A DNA stretch of 60,000 nt from Bolinopsis microptera (lineage: Eukaryota > Ctenophora > Tentaculata > Lobata > Bolinopsidae): contig NC_087079.1 of NCBI RefSeq assembly GCF_026151205.1, forward strand, positions 9,974,635 to 10,034,634, given 5' to 3'. Shown piece by piece: positions 12,001 to 22,196 of this stretch. Made by a program: the position numbers and the translations under genes. Each line of letters opens with the position of its first letter. Positions within the stretch are counted from its first letter, which is position 1. The notes under the pieces were generated by a model. It saw nothing but the letters and a program-made list of their open reading frames with translations, did no database searches and was not told the origin of the DNA.

Positions 12001-15000
12001 AATGTACAAATTCTACTATCTTCAATCTTGGCGTAGGAGGATGATATGTTTGACAGATTGGGCGATATCGCTAGGTTTCCGCCTTGGAAAGCATAATATG
12101 CTGCATATTATGTCTGCAGACTTTGCACTTAACTTGCACTTAACTGGTTAATATCTGATTCTAATTTAAGGAATTCTAATTTGGGTACTGGTAGATCTCT
12201 GCAGTCTGAACGAAGTTCTTACTATCAATTGTGAACGGGTCAACTTATTACTTATCAAAGTCTTCATTCGTTGGGTAATTTTCGTGTACTCATACATGTA
12301 TTATTCCAAATCAATATTTTAGTTTTTAATAAAAAGTAGATTTTCCGTATTAGAATACCTAGAAGAGTGAGTGCTTGGAGACAAAGTGTCGTCGACGAGG
12401 TAGTCTTGACTCTGTTTTAGGATTTCTCAGCTTTATTCGGCTCAACTCCACGATTTTCTTCTTTTAATACTGTGCGATTTAGGGTCAGCGTTAAATTTGC
12501 TCAAGTTTCTTCTCCTAATTTGTCCATTTCCTTGGACAATTCTTTACCATTACCTAATTTACAAGTCCTTACCGTCACGGATATCAAATATCACACGCTA
12601 GTACGCTACGTGGAACGATTAGAGGATTAGTGATAACGTGTATTACAACAAGCTCACCAGCCGACAACTGTCGGTCAGTCGGCCACAGTCCGTTGTTACA
12701 ACACCACCACGTCACTAACACGTACCTTAGTCGCTACTGCATATTCGTATGAGATACTACATATGTAGTAGACCAGAACAGGTTTCCTCTCCAACTGTGG
12801 CTTCTTAGAGTAGTTGTGATCTGTACTTCCGCCCACTTCAGGGCGTGGGAGATATTTAAGGAACAGGTCGGGGTTATATCATGCAGTTCATGCATAGTTT
12901 GAAGAGTTGTAACATTCTTTTTTCCTAATTAATTCCTCGTCATAAGTTCAGTGGCTGTCAGCTTCAGATTAAATCATTGTTATATGTTGAAATTTTGTCG
13001 TTAGTTGTCTGCCTTAAATTCGAATTTTCCTTGGGGATTTTCGCGGCTTTGTGGAATCTTTTCTTCGGTAGATGAATGATTTTAGAAATAAATCGATTTA
13101 TTACGTAAAACTTAAAGCTCGCTAGTTTTCGTGTTTCATTCGTATATCGTAGTCGAGCAGTTTGCACTGTAACTCTGTAAAATTATCTGGACGAATATTG
13201 TGATTTTTGAAGTTTGCGTTCTCAATGATTCTGTAACCTGACAAATAATAGTGTACCATATTTTTTCAAAACCACTGATCGAACCATTGACAAATGACAC
13301 TTGAAACTTAAACAATCTTGTTCAGGAATATGATTGTCCTAGCTGTACTGGCTCTATTCAGCTGCGCTCTCTCCGCAGAACTGGACCCCTCGCTCACTGA
13401 GTGGAGGCTCATCGAATCTGACGTGGAAAAAGTCATGTTCCCGCTCAGAGACTACATCTTGGAGGTGAAAACAATCCTTCCTGACGAATACGACACCAAC
13501 CCACCTTACGGTGAACTCTTCAGAACGGACAAGTCCACTACTATGATGGCTATGCTGCACGCTGGAGGATGGAATGGCAGGAGTAAGGTGGGTCGTCTGG
13601 TGTGGAACACCATCAAGTACGATAGAGGATTTGATGTGAGTATCGAGGAGTGTAATGCTAATTACAAAGCATACCGGAGCTTCCCTGGTAATGGAGAGAA
13701 TGAGCAGATCTGGGCGTGGAACTTTTTTGACGATCTAGTTCTGCTTACGTGTAATGATGATTTGCAGTATTCTCAGCTTTGGGATAAAGCTGATGTTAAT
13801 CCTCGCAAACCTGATCTGCCGGAGAATTGTGCAGCACTTGGTGCAGCTGACGTTGACAGGATCATCTTCAGACACATGTCTGGAGAGTATATCAGAGCAG
13901 TACCTAAAGAACAACCAGATGAGATAAGAGCACCCACCACTCCACCAGCCACCACCCCTGCTTCCACACGTCCATTAGCAACTACGCATGCTGCTTCCAC
14001 ACCAGTGCCTGATATCTTCCCCAAATACTACCCGACATGCAACTGTTGGACTAGGGAGTGTGGGTACTGCTCTAAGATGGAGTGCACTGTAAAACACGAT
14101 CTCATCGGATCCGAACAAGGAGTCAAAGTCAGCTCGGTTCTGAACAGGAAGGAACTGAACACCATCGTCCTCTACGACGAAGAAGGTGAACAAGTTGGCA
14201 AGTTTAAGTGGAACATGAAGGGAATTTACCTGGACGGCTGCATCGCTTGCCGCACACCATGGCGCTTAAGAAGAGCTAAGGCAGCAGAGGGGGCAACAGA
14301 GTGGGAATTTACCCTGACAGACGGGATTGTGAGGATAAAGATAGACGGAGAGGTGCTGTACGAGAGTATATTGAGAGCAGAATGTGCAGGTGTGTACCGC
14401 AGAGCAACCAGGTTCGCTTTCTATAACATGGCCTGTGAGAACACCTTCACTCTTATAGAAGAGATGGAGCCTGGATCCAGTGTCACCGCTGACTGCGCCG
14501 GAGCTTGTCCTCTGGATCAGTGATGTTTCAGAAACATAGACTCAACTTTTAATGACCCGGGAGGGAAAAGAGGCTTAGAGGGGATGTTCCTACTCCAATA
14601 GAAGAACTGAACGTTTAGAGCCAGGATCTTTTATTGAATTAATGAAGTTACTTTTATTGTCTGGGAGTTGTTATAATATTTCATTAATTTTGAACGGTAT
14701 TTTATTTTACTTGTGGGATAACTTAAAGATTTGATGTTGTACACTTCTTTATAGTCTTTATAATTATAACATTAACAACGAATTACTGATGCTCAAATTC
14801 GTTTTCTAATAGTAATAGTTGATTAATGTAAAAAGGTGCTTTTACTGAATTATAAGAACTGTTAAAATTGAGGATCACTTTATATTCAGCTTCAAGATCT
14901 GAGAAATTATGCCCTGTTACAATAAATGCTACTGTTCGCAAGAATCATAATATTTCATTTCATCAGAAGTTTGTGTTTTTAAGCGTAACTTAACTTGAAT

Positions 15001-18000
15001 TTTTAAATATCTTTAAAACTGTTGTGTCACTCTAAAACCTTCAACGCTAAAAAGGATGGTTTTTGCAAGGAATTTTTAAAACAAATGCCAAGAAATGTTA
15101 TTGTTTGGACTGAGTAGTTGCTAATAGGTTGGATCAGACATGATCCGGCGACAGCCTGGAGCCGTTTTTCAGCTTTAAGATCTGAGAAATCACGTCCTGT
15201 TACAATAAATGTGTTTTTGAGCGTAACTTAACTTGAATTTTTAAAGATCTTTAAAACTGTTGTGTCGCTCTAAAACCTTCAACGCTAAAAATGATGGTTT
15301 TTGCAAGGAATTGTTAAAAACAAATGCCAACCGGAATGTTATTGTTTGGACTGAGTAGTTGCCGATAGGGTGGATCAGACATGATCTGGCGGCAGCCTGG
15401 AGCCGTTTTTTGCTCGACGGCAGCGTGGACTAAATTTGAGCCAGCCTTGCATAGCTTGATTTTTGCGGAGCTTTTCAACTCCTTATATGTATCAATTAAC
15501 ATACGCCTTTTCATACAAATTTACGTTTAAATGATCGGGGACGAACCAATCTTCAGTGTCATAAATGAAAAAAATTTTCAAAATCTAAAAAAGGCGCCCT
15601 CTTTTAAAATTTGACGGTGGTGTGGCAAATTGGCGGTGGCGCCCATGTCTGCGGTGGATAGAGTGGACAAATTATTAGTCAGCTGTGTAGCCATAAGACA
15701 ATGTATTTGTATCTCTTCAAAGTGAAAGAATATGTGCACAGAGAAAAAAAAGCTCTTGCTCTTAACCTGTCTATCTATACAGATATTTATATTTCATTGT
15801 ATATTTATATTTCAATTTCGCTATTTTCGCATATTTAATTTTGTTCATTCGTTCTCCCCTCTCCTTCCCGACCGTAACTTCATTAATAAAGTACTTAAAA
15901 CCGGCAGCGGGCAGTAATCAGTATCATGTCTCATTTTGTGTAGCAATAAGGGGTATTTTATGTTCTAGTAAACTTAAAGCTGTCATGGTGACGATCTTCA
16001 CTCTCTCTACCACCACGCCTCAAAGCCTGCTGTACAATTCTAAGGTCTTAAGTTGAATATGGGTTTGAGCATATCTTCCAGACTGGGAAGTGTTTTGGGT
16101 TTGAGTTGGGTATTAGGCAGGAAGTCTGGGATAAAAGCTATGAAATACGGGTTCAGGGCGCACTCTACAGTCTACATGTGTGTTCAAACTTTAACACTGA
16201 ACTTCACTCCAAATTTACTGGTCATGATAATTGTAGTACACCGCACATTGCACATTTATAATAATATCGGCATCACGAAACAATATCTTACAAATCACTT
16301 CAGATAATCAGATAACCAGTTGACACCTTATTACTTTATTAAAATTCCTTTGACTCGAGATAATATCTGAGGAATTTGACCCTGATTTTAACCTAATTTC
16401 AGCTCTTAGAGGTGGTGCTAATCAGAAGCTGGTGGACATGTTGTTCAAGTTGAACATTCCTGAGGGTGAGACTTTCTCAGATCACGTGACACACCTCTTA
16501 TCTGAACCGTCCAACTGGGCTGAAGCAGGTATTATTCTATTAAGTTGTGACTTGTGTGTTAAAGAGAATTAAAATTATTTGAGAAGAGAATTGAAGACGT
16601 GAATTAGTTCTATTTTTGTTGAACTTGAAGACATAAATGTGTTCAAGTTCAACATTGTATTCTTATTTGTGAGAGCTGAGAATTAATGACTTGCGGAGAA
16701 ATGAAACTGCAAACAAGATATTTTATTGCAATTGATACTTAATTGAAAATATTTCAAATATTATCGTAGTCGATAGTATGGCTATAAACGGAACAATGTT
16801 GACCTGACATATTTAGCACGGCTTGTAGCTGGGCATGTTAAACTTAAAAGTTAAATATTAATGGTACAGAAATTTCTTGGCTGGAATTACCCTGGCGCTG
16901 AGTATCCCGGCAATAATATTTACAACATTTTTTCCTTTTCACCCTTTTGAAAAAAGGCAATAGTGAAAGGTTACGATCATGGAGGTTTTTGCTGAAAAAC
17001 GTGGATTTTGGAGAACGAGATAGGTGGGTCTGAATATTATTATATGTCGTGTGTCCTTCCTTCCGTTCGTTACCATGCAACGAAAAAGTTGGGCGCGCGC
17101 GAGGATTGCTTGCGGAGATGTGATGTATAGATAGCCTGTGATCTATGAATGCGCGGCGCGACTGTGTTTTAATGTATATGATGCATGTAATGTATAATAT
17201 TACTATTAGGTAATACGCCCAATTTGTACGTGGCACGCGTAGTGTATTGATGTGTACACGAGTATAGTTTACCTTTGCTGATAATTTTTTGAATTACAGA
17301 TACAAGTTAAGTTCTACGGCAATTGAACTGAATTTCAAGTGTTTCCCGTATTTGATGCATAATTTATCAATATTATTATCATGAAGATTGAAGTGAGCTG
17401 ATTGGAGCTTATACTTAAATTTATAGTAAATGTGAAATGGAAATCTAGCGTCCGCCAAAACGAAACAACGGGCGCAATTCTTGTTAAACCTTGCTGTGAC
17501 ATGTAAATGGGTTTGCTTGTATAATTAATCCCCAGGCAAAGTTTACCAAACCTCCTATATGCTTATATAACGAATACTAAAAACAATAAAATAACGAGAG
17601 AATGATCCATAATCGGAGTTATAACCCCTCGCTCTAAAATCAGGTGTGGTGACGATGACCTTCCACGCGATTGGGACCGGTGTCAACATTGCTTTCTCTT
17701 CCTATAATCCACGGGACAACTGGGTTAACTTGCAAGGTAAAGTCAACTTTTCCTAAATTAAGATTTCTTAAAATCACCCTCATTTCAAGATTTTGTTTTA
17801 TAAGCCACTAAAAGTGCAGTGAGTGTAGCACTTTAACCAGGGTTGTGAAAAACGTAAATGGTAAACTCAAAAAACGTTCAAAACGTGCTTTTTTCTATTT
17901 TTTTCAAAAAACGAGAAAAAACGTTCTCATAATATAATCAAGCAGACTCACTTGAAAATTCAAAATGTAGTGGTATGACCAATCAAACTTGCCAGTTTCG

Positions 18001-21000
18001 TTGCAACCAGGCATGGCTCCAGCCGATTATTCTGGGGGGGGTGCAACTTGTTGCGAAGCACCAAGGAGATTCACATACAGCGCCGAAGGCGCTGCGGCAG
18101 GGGTCTGGGGGCGCAGCCCCCTTTCTGAGGGGGGTCTAGGGGGGCGAAGCTAATAACCTTACCAGAAAGTGTCTGAATTAACTTGAAGAGTTCAATAAAA
18201 CATAATGTTTTGAATGTGAAAATAAAGGTAAAAATATTTTAATAACAATTAAAACATAATTGACACTGAGACTGTTCAAATTCAATTCAACACAACTCTG
18301 CGGTTACTCTCAGCAAACTTGTCAATAATGACAGCAATGTCTATAGCTTTGACAAGCTCCTTTTCGTGACTGAGAAGGGTAAGGTCGCTTATCCTCTCGT
18401 CACTGAAGACTGTAATTTGCTTATATGTGATTGTGGCCCAGGCCTCAGTGTTCGTACTTCGGCTGGTTCGTTTACTGGTAGTCAGTGACCGTCAAAACAT
18501 TGTGAATTTCCGTATAAATCACAACGTTTTTAAAATAAATACGCTAAAACTTGTTAAAAAAACGTAAAAACGCTCCAATTCAAAAAAACGTAAAACACGT
18601 ATTTCACAACCCTGACTTTAACATTTCGGTGCTCGTGGAAGCTTTCAACCACCTAATCCCGAATAACAACCACATTCTTCAGGGATGGTGATCACGTGCT
18701 ACGCGTGGTTAGGGAACTTCATGTTCATGTTGTTCTACTTCTTAAATGTAGTTTACATGGCGGAGAAAACTTCAGATCCCGTCCAACGGAAGATCTACGG
18801 TCTGGAAGGAAGACTGGTATCCAATATAGACAATATCATGGATAGGTAAATTCGTACTTTTTGTTCGTTCTGTGACTGTCAAGAATAAGTTAAGATTCTA
18901 AACGAATCGGAGATTGAGAAACTGTCAAAAGTCCACTTATTTAATGGTGGATCTACAAATCATATGATGAATAATTTCATAACGTCTGTTAACGCCCGCC
19001 CAACCCCCCCCCCCCCCCCCCCCCTGGCCCCCCATATTTTTTAACCGATTAATCTCAGGGGTCACGGAGGTTCGTATCTGTTCATGGCAACGTTAGCAGA
19101 CTCTCTGTCTTACCACAAACACACAATGTTTGTCCTCCCTCTAATGCTCCTGTGTGTACTCCTCAACAGTATCGGCTCTATCCAGGTAGTCTAGGATCCT
19201 ATCTTGAAACATGGGGTACAATGTACACATTACATACCAATACTCTTACTTAAAACTCCGTAGTTAACGAGGTACTTGTCACGTGTGCTCGTGACTGACC
19301 TCACTAAGCCACTATTGAGACTTACTCCCCCTTCACCAGGCAATTGTTGAAACTATGGCAACCTCCGTTTACGGTGCCGGATTCTTCCCCTTCTCCAGAA
19401 TACCCTCCTGTTTCCTTGTTGCTGCCCTCTGTGCTCTCCTATCTCAGGTAATTTTCATATTCATACTCTTTTCAAAGGGAATCGGTACTATAAAAACTTA
19501 TCATTTACAATTTCACCAGTGGTTGAGAGACAAATATACTAATATATAGTACCATATTTGCCGGCATTCTCGTAATAATCCACCATCATTTACAGTAACT
19601 CCTTTAACGCCATAATTGTTCAACAATTTATTTAACATTCCATACTTTGAGGAAAGTGAGGAACTTTCATTAAGTATAACTGATTATCTATAACAGGTGT
19701 ACGCTCTGAACTCTGGATTTGGATTCTTCATGTACCAGATATTTGAGAGATTTGTGTACGGCTGGCCTGTACCTATCTTATCTGCGATCATGGTCAGTAT
19801 TTTTATATAGGTCAATTTAAATATCCAAACACAGGGAATATTTCCTCCTAGCATGCTCCTAAAACCGCTAGGATCCATTTGGATTTTGGCGGGTCCTCAT
19901 CAAAACGCCGGTCGCTGTCACAAACCTTCATTAGAGAAGCGTGTTTAACACAGGAATATTTCCCTTACCGTCCTCTGATCTAACTGTAATTTTCTGACTG
20001 TAACTTTATTATCAGGTGATAGCAGGAACGTGGGTATACAGCATGTACCGGCTAAATAACGCCATGTTTATGTACAGCATGCACCATCTCCACTACTACT
20101 GGATGTTTGTGTGGCCTTTCATCACTCCCATGGGTTAGTTAACATCATGTGAACTGGTGGGGAAGTAATTTGTTTTTGTACGTGACAGCGAACACGTGAC
20201 AACTGACAGCGAATAACAAATTTGCGCGCAGCAGCCCTTGTCACGTGTCAAAACAAAATCGCAACATCCAACCAGCTGGTTTTGAGACAAAATCATGACC
20301 ACTTTCTCAGTGGGTTGAACTATTTTGTTTGCAATCAATGAAATATTACACACTAAATTCAGCAATCTCCTGCAGGAATGATTGGAATGGCAGGGTTCAG
20401 AGGGTATCTAGAATACAGCAAGCTGCTAGATAACAAGTTACCTTACCTAGGATCACAATCTAGGGATTACACTGTCTCCCCAGCAGACGCTAATAACACC
20501 GGTGAGTTTACTTTCTAGAAATACTACAACACTTTCTAAAGATGTGTCACATCTTGACGTAGAGGTACAATATTTGGTGATCTAAGTAATAAGTTTCTAT
20601 GTTATTTGGTAAGTAATTAGTAAATAATTATTAGGTAATAAGTAAGTTATTAGTATGTAATTGGTTAGTAATTAATAATTAATTTCACCTCCAGTGTGCT
20701 AAACAATTTCCCCTCAGAGGTGATGAAGTTATATCTAGTAGAGGCGTACTGGCCAGAGCCCATCCTTTATGTTTCCTGTGCAATCTACATCATGTACCTT
20801 GCTCCATTCATCTTTACTTTCACTCTTGTGGGTATTGTGAACTGTATCAGAGACTTCCCTTGTAAACCTATGTGCTATGACTTCTACGTGGAACCAGAGG
20901 AGGAAGTGGAAGAGGTGGGAAATCCTTGGTTATTTAACAGATTAAATAGTTTAAAATGCGACTTTTTAATTTGTACAGTCCTCTTTCTGCACGCATTTCG

Positions 21001-22196
21001 AAGGTCAACAACCCCTTTACTTCAAACTTGTATAAGTTTATGCCAATTGTAATTTTATTGTTAAAAGTAAATGTTAAGCTTTAAACTCAGTGAATGTTTA
21101 AACAGTCGCTAGGTTCCAGTGTTGTTGTTCTTAAACTTATTACAGGAGAATACTGTAACAGTAGATAAAGTGTTTTCCTAAATAAGAGCCAGGAGAATAC
21201 TGTAATAGTAGATAAAGTGTTTTCCTAAATAAGAGCCAAGAGAATACTGTAATAGTAGATAAAGTGTTTTCCTAAATAAGAGCCATGGTGAAGGTACCAT
21301 TTACCAAACAAGATAAACTGAAAATAATATTAAATATGTACTTCACCAAATCTTCGGTCTCATGGATGCTGATTGATTACTCCTTGTTTGAAATTTAATG
21401 TTACCAGGAAGGGTTGGTGATATCAAACATTGTACAAACACCTCGACAAGCTCTGGAAGCTAATGATGATGATAATGTCAGTATCGGGGGAATGTCAGTA
21501 AAGTTCTCCGATATTGACTCTGAACTTACCCCATCTGAATCGGAGGTGAGTTGTACTATTATAATACACTTTATGAGTGATTAACTTTATGATTAATCAC
21601 TACGGTCAATGTTAGTAGTTCAGGGAAGTCTTGATTGAAATTGTCGGTTCATCAGCATTTAATAGGACTAATTACCACAAAATAAACTAATTAGTTAATT
21701 AAATAATTAACATTTTACAGGCGAGTGTGTATTCAGACTACACATCCGCCTCATCGGATGAGAACCCAGATGATCCGTTTAGCGTAAAACGTAAAGCAGC
21801 AAGGCGAGGTGAGAAGGCACTGATAGCGGAAGAGAAGGAAAGGAGGAGGTTGGAGGAGGAAGAGGAGGCGAGGAAAGAGGAAGAGGAGATAATGAGGAGA
21901 CTAAGGGAGGAGAGGGTTGCTGAGGGGAGACGAGGTAAGTGGTTAAGCGAGTTGTTTTATGATGAGTTAAATTGTTTACTGTCGATAACATTTGATGTTA
22001 ATTTGTTTTTTAGTCACTCAAATATAAATAATTTATATAATCAATAATTGTGACTAGCTCTGTCTAACTCTAAGTGTGTCTGATGTTTACTAAATTCCAA
22101 AATATTTCAGCTACACCAACACCTGAGCCCACCCCTGAACCGACTGTGATAGAAGATAAGGATGCTGAGGCAGATGATGAGGGTGACAAATCTTGA
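69..22196 (+). CDS. Divergent SLC6-family (sodium:neurotransmitter symporter fold) protein, 5' partial
   Basis: Nineteen exons read in one continuous frame: 69-217, 450-596, 3409-3437, 3637-3752, 3937-4151, 4463-4609, 4797-4895, 16403-16528, 17644-17736, 18683-18845, 19059-19185, 19340-19447, 19697-19792, 20016-20133, 20376-20501, 20718-20914, 21408-21545, 21721-21934 and 22111-22196 (stop TGA). That is about 831 codons; the start lies left of the window. SLC6 landmarks appear in order: a TM1-like segment, LEIDLGQVFRSGPISVWKK after TM2, GVGW before TM3, FPWNNC in the second extracellular loop, TM4-5, then NWAEAG and AFSSYN around TM6, followed by several more hydrophobic segments. The family moves amino acids or amines with Na+ across the plasma membrane. 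Here the TM1 core GLGNVWRFPY reads GVGIITRFAY, so the sodium-site Asn is missing and transport is doubtful. The C-terminal tail (exons 16-19) is acidic, with a Glu/Arg-rich helix. Family assignment is firm; substrate and activity are unknown. Confidence 0.85.
871..1135. repeat. Minisatellites of GGACATAGGC-type and ACGGACAAAA-type units
   Basis: Positions about 890-985 consist of a 10-bp unit, GGACATAGGC, with point variants (AGACGGAC, ATATGCGG). Positions about 1075-1135 consist of a related unit, AACGGACAAA. Both share the core GGACA. The mirror counterpart, GTCCGCCAAT / GTCCGTCCGA units, occupies 3127-3300 on the other side of the CT-rich array, so the array is flanked by GGACA-core repeats in inverted orientation. 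Confidence 0.85.
1145..3118. repeat. About 2 kb CT-rich array of TCCTCC/CAGTCC units with higher-order repeats
   Basis: Almost pure pyrimidine on the plus strand, built from TCC triplets and the word CTCCTCAGTC. Larger blocks recur: the phrase TGGGTCTTCCTGATC occurs near 1181, 1615, 2147, 2578 and 2986, so the array is made of diverged blocks of roughly 410-530 bp. Such long homopurine/homopyrimidine tracts can form triplex (H-DNA) structures; that is known of the sequence class and is not shown here. Confidence 0.9.
4896..6460. other. First part of SLC6 intron 7; scattered repeats only
   Basis: No exon or conserved reading frame is visible. Positions about 5235-5420 resemble the arms of the foldback element at 31273-32628, sharing the phrase CCATATCTCGGTTCGCGAT, a diverged TTTGCATGAAAT context and GATTTAGG-CTCCAAAAA. 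Around 5180-5200 and 5530-5590 two segments share a loose phrase, CTACCGGC...TTGGGRAAAA, suggesting an old direct repeat. Confidence 0.55.
6463..7282. mobile_element. TA-flanked MITE, 820 bp
   Basis: The left end reads TA then CCTTAGTTCCCAAAAATTTG (from 6463). The right end reads CAAATTTTTGGGAATTAAGG then TA (ending 7282). These are inverted repeats with one mismatch. A TA dinucleotide at both borders matches the target of Tc1/mariner-like elements. Words such as AAATTTGGGC recur near both ends. No transposase frame is present, so it is non-autonomous. It lies within SLC6 intron 7. Confidence 0.75.
7285..9248. other. Intron sequence with no recognised feature
   Basis: AT-rich sequence inside SLC6 intron 7. 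The short open frames show no family resemblance or matching splice sites. Nothing supportable was seen. Confidence 0.5.
9251..9565 (-). mobile_element. tRNA-derived SINE, minus strand
   Basis: Read on the minus strand, a pol III B-box-like string GAGTTCGAATCCCA (about 9531-9544) follows GTGAGGTTGC, as in tRNA-type SINE heads. A unique body follows, and the 3' tail at 9251-9330 includes CTTCCTGTAATTGGC and ACAATGTGGCTGTTG. The tail recurs as a separate copy at 47963-48041, showing that it is dispersed. The A box and exact 5' limit are not clear. Confidence 0.65.
9570..13290. other. Intron sequence with one short minisatellite
   Basis: This part of SLC6 intron 7 lies upstream of the nested gene. 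Apart from the 15-bp repeat at 10586-10665, no gene, RNA or element was recognised. A possible promoter for the nested gene would lie in the last few hundred bases, but no convincing TATA box or initiator was found. Confidence 0.45.
10586..10665. repeat. 15-bp tandem repeat, about 5 copies
   Basis: The unit ATTCATTTTAGAAAT is repeated about five times with almost no divergence, then decays into related AT-rich sequence. Low divergence points to recent slippage. It encodes nothing on either strand beyond an artefactual SKMNI repeat. Confidence 0.9.
13330..14523 (+). CDS. Secreted two-module protein of unknown function, nested in an SLC6 intron
   Basis: A single open exon of 397 codons. The ATG at 13330 opens directly into a signal peptide (MIVLAVLALFSCALSAE), which fixes the start. 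The TTCAG just upstream (13321-13325) could be the acceptor of a 5'-UTR intron. Two globular parts are joined by a Thr/Pro/Ala-rich linker (about residues 200-228) of the O-glycosylated mucin type. Each part carries the same sparse pattern: G..xWN, a WxF strand, a following Leu-Tyr, a Cys, then F..M..E. This suggests an internal domain duplication. The second module is Cys-rich at its start (CNCWTRECGYCSKMEC). Codon use is more GC-rich than the surroundings. It lies on the same strand as its host, between SLC6 exons 7 and 8. I do not recognise the family; a role outside the cell is inferred from the signal peptide only. Confidence 0.8.
   Translation: MIVLAVLALFSCALSAELDPSLTEWRLIESDVEKVMFPLRDYILEVKTILPDEYDTNPPYGELFRTDKSTTMMAMLHAGGWNGRSKVGRLVWNTIKYDRGFDVSIEECNANYKAYRSFPGNGENEQIWAWNFFDDLVLLTCNDDLQYSQLWDKADVNPRKPDLPENCAALGAADVDRIIFRHMSGEYIRAVPKEQPDEIRAPTTPPATTPASTRPLATTHAASTPVPDIFPKYYPTCNCWTRECGYCSKMECTVKHDLIGSEQGVKVSSVLNRKELNTIVLYDEEGEQVGKFKWNMKGIYLDGCIACRTPWRLRRAKAAEGATEWEFTLTDGIVRIKIDGEVLYESILRAECAGVYRRATRFAFYNMACENTFTLIEEMEPGSSVTADCAGACPLDQ
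14524..14885. other. Probable 3' UTR of the nested gene
   Basis: AT-rich sequence after the stop codon. The first clear AATAAA lies at about 14921, inside the adjacent tandem duplication, so the transcript may end within the repeat. Nothing else was seen. Confidence 0.35.
14886..15412. repeat. Diverged tandem duplication of about 245-282 bp
   Basis: Copy 1 (14886-15167) and copy 2 (15168-15412) run in parallel from AAGATCTGAGAAAT through CCTGTTACAATAAATG to GGATCAGACATGATC and GACAGCCTGGAGCCG. Copy 2 lacks about 37 bases that copy 1 has after AATAAATG. There is no coding potential. Confidence 0.85.
15413..16402. other. End of SLC6 intron 7, nothing recognised
   Basis: Contains several short open frames without family features and ends at the acceptor before exon 8 (AATTTCAG at 16395-16402). 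No gene or element can be supported. Confidence 0.45.
17838..18614. mobile_element. Non-autonomous hAT element with 8-bp target duplication
   Basis: Termini are CAGGGTTGTGAAAAACGT on the left and ACGTATTTCACAACCCTG on the right. They are inverted and begin with CAGGG, as many hAT elements do. Immediately outside, ACTTTAAC occurs at both 17830-17837 and 18615-18622, a perfect 8-bp duplication diagnostic of hAT insertion. The interior is rich in AAAAACGT words near the ends and carries a G-rich hairpin block (18036-18150). No transposase is present. It lies in the SLC6 intron after exon 9. Confidence 0.92.
18036..18150. repeat. G-rich hairpin block inside the hAT element
   Basis: A run of G (GGGGGGGG at about 18036) is followed by two perfect hairpins: CAGCGCC-GAA-GGCGCTG (18078-18094) and GGGGGC-GCA-GCCCCC (18107-18121). 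Further GGGGGG runs follow. The base composition contrasts sharply with the AT-rich element around it. Confidence 0.8.
19003..19024. repeat. Poly-C tract in an SLC6 intron
   Basis: About 20 consecutive C, followed by TGG and another C run, 35 bases upstream of the acceptor of SLC6 exon 11. It may serve as part of the polypyrimidine tract. No matching G tract or inverted partner was found nearby. Confidence 0.8.
21144..21284. repeat. 47-bp tandem repeat, three copies
   Basis: Three consecutive 47-bp units start AGGAGAATACTGTAACAGTA and end TAAATAAGAGCC, with two or three substitutions among them. They lie in the SLC6 intron between exons 16 and 17. Confidence 0.95.

Noticed and set aside
16844-17236. 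130-codon open frame on the minus strand
   Set aside because: No domain, no conserved motif and composition like the surrounding intron; it could be an old element remnant but cannot be supported.
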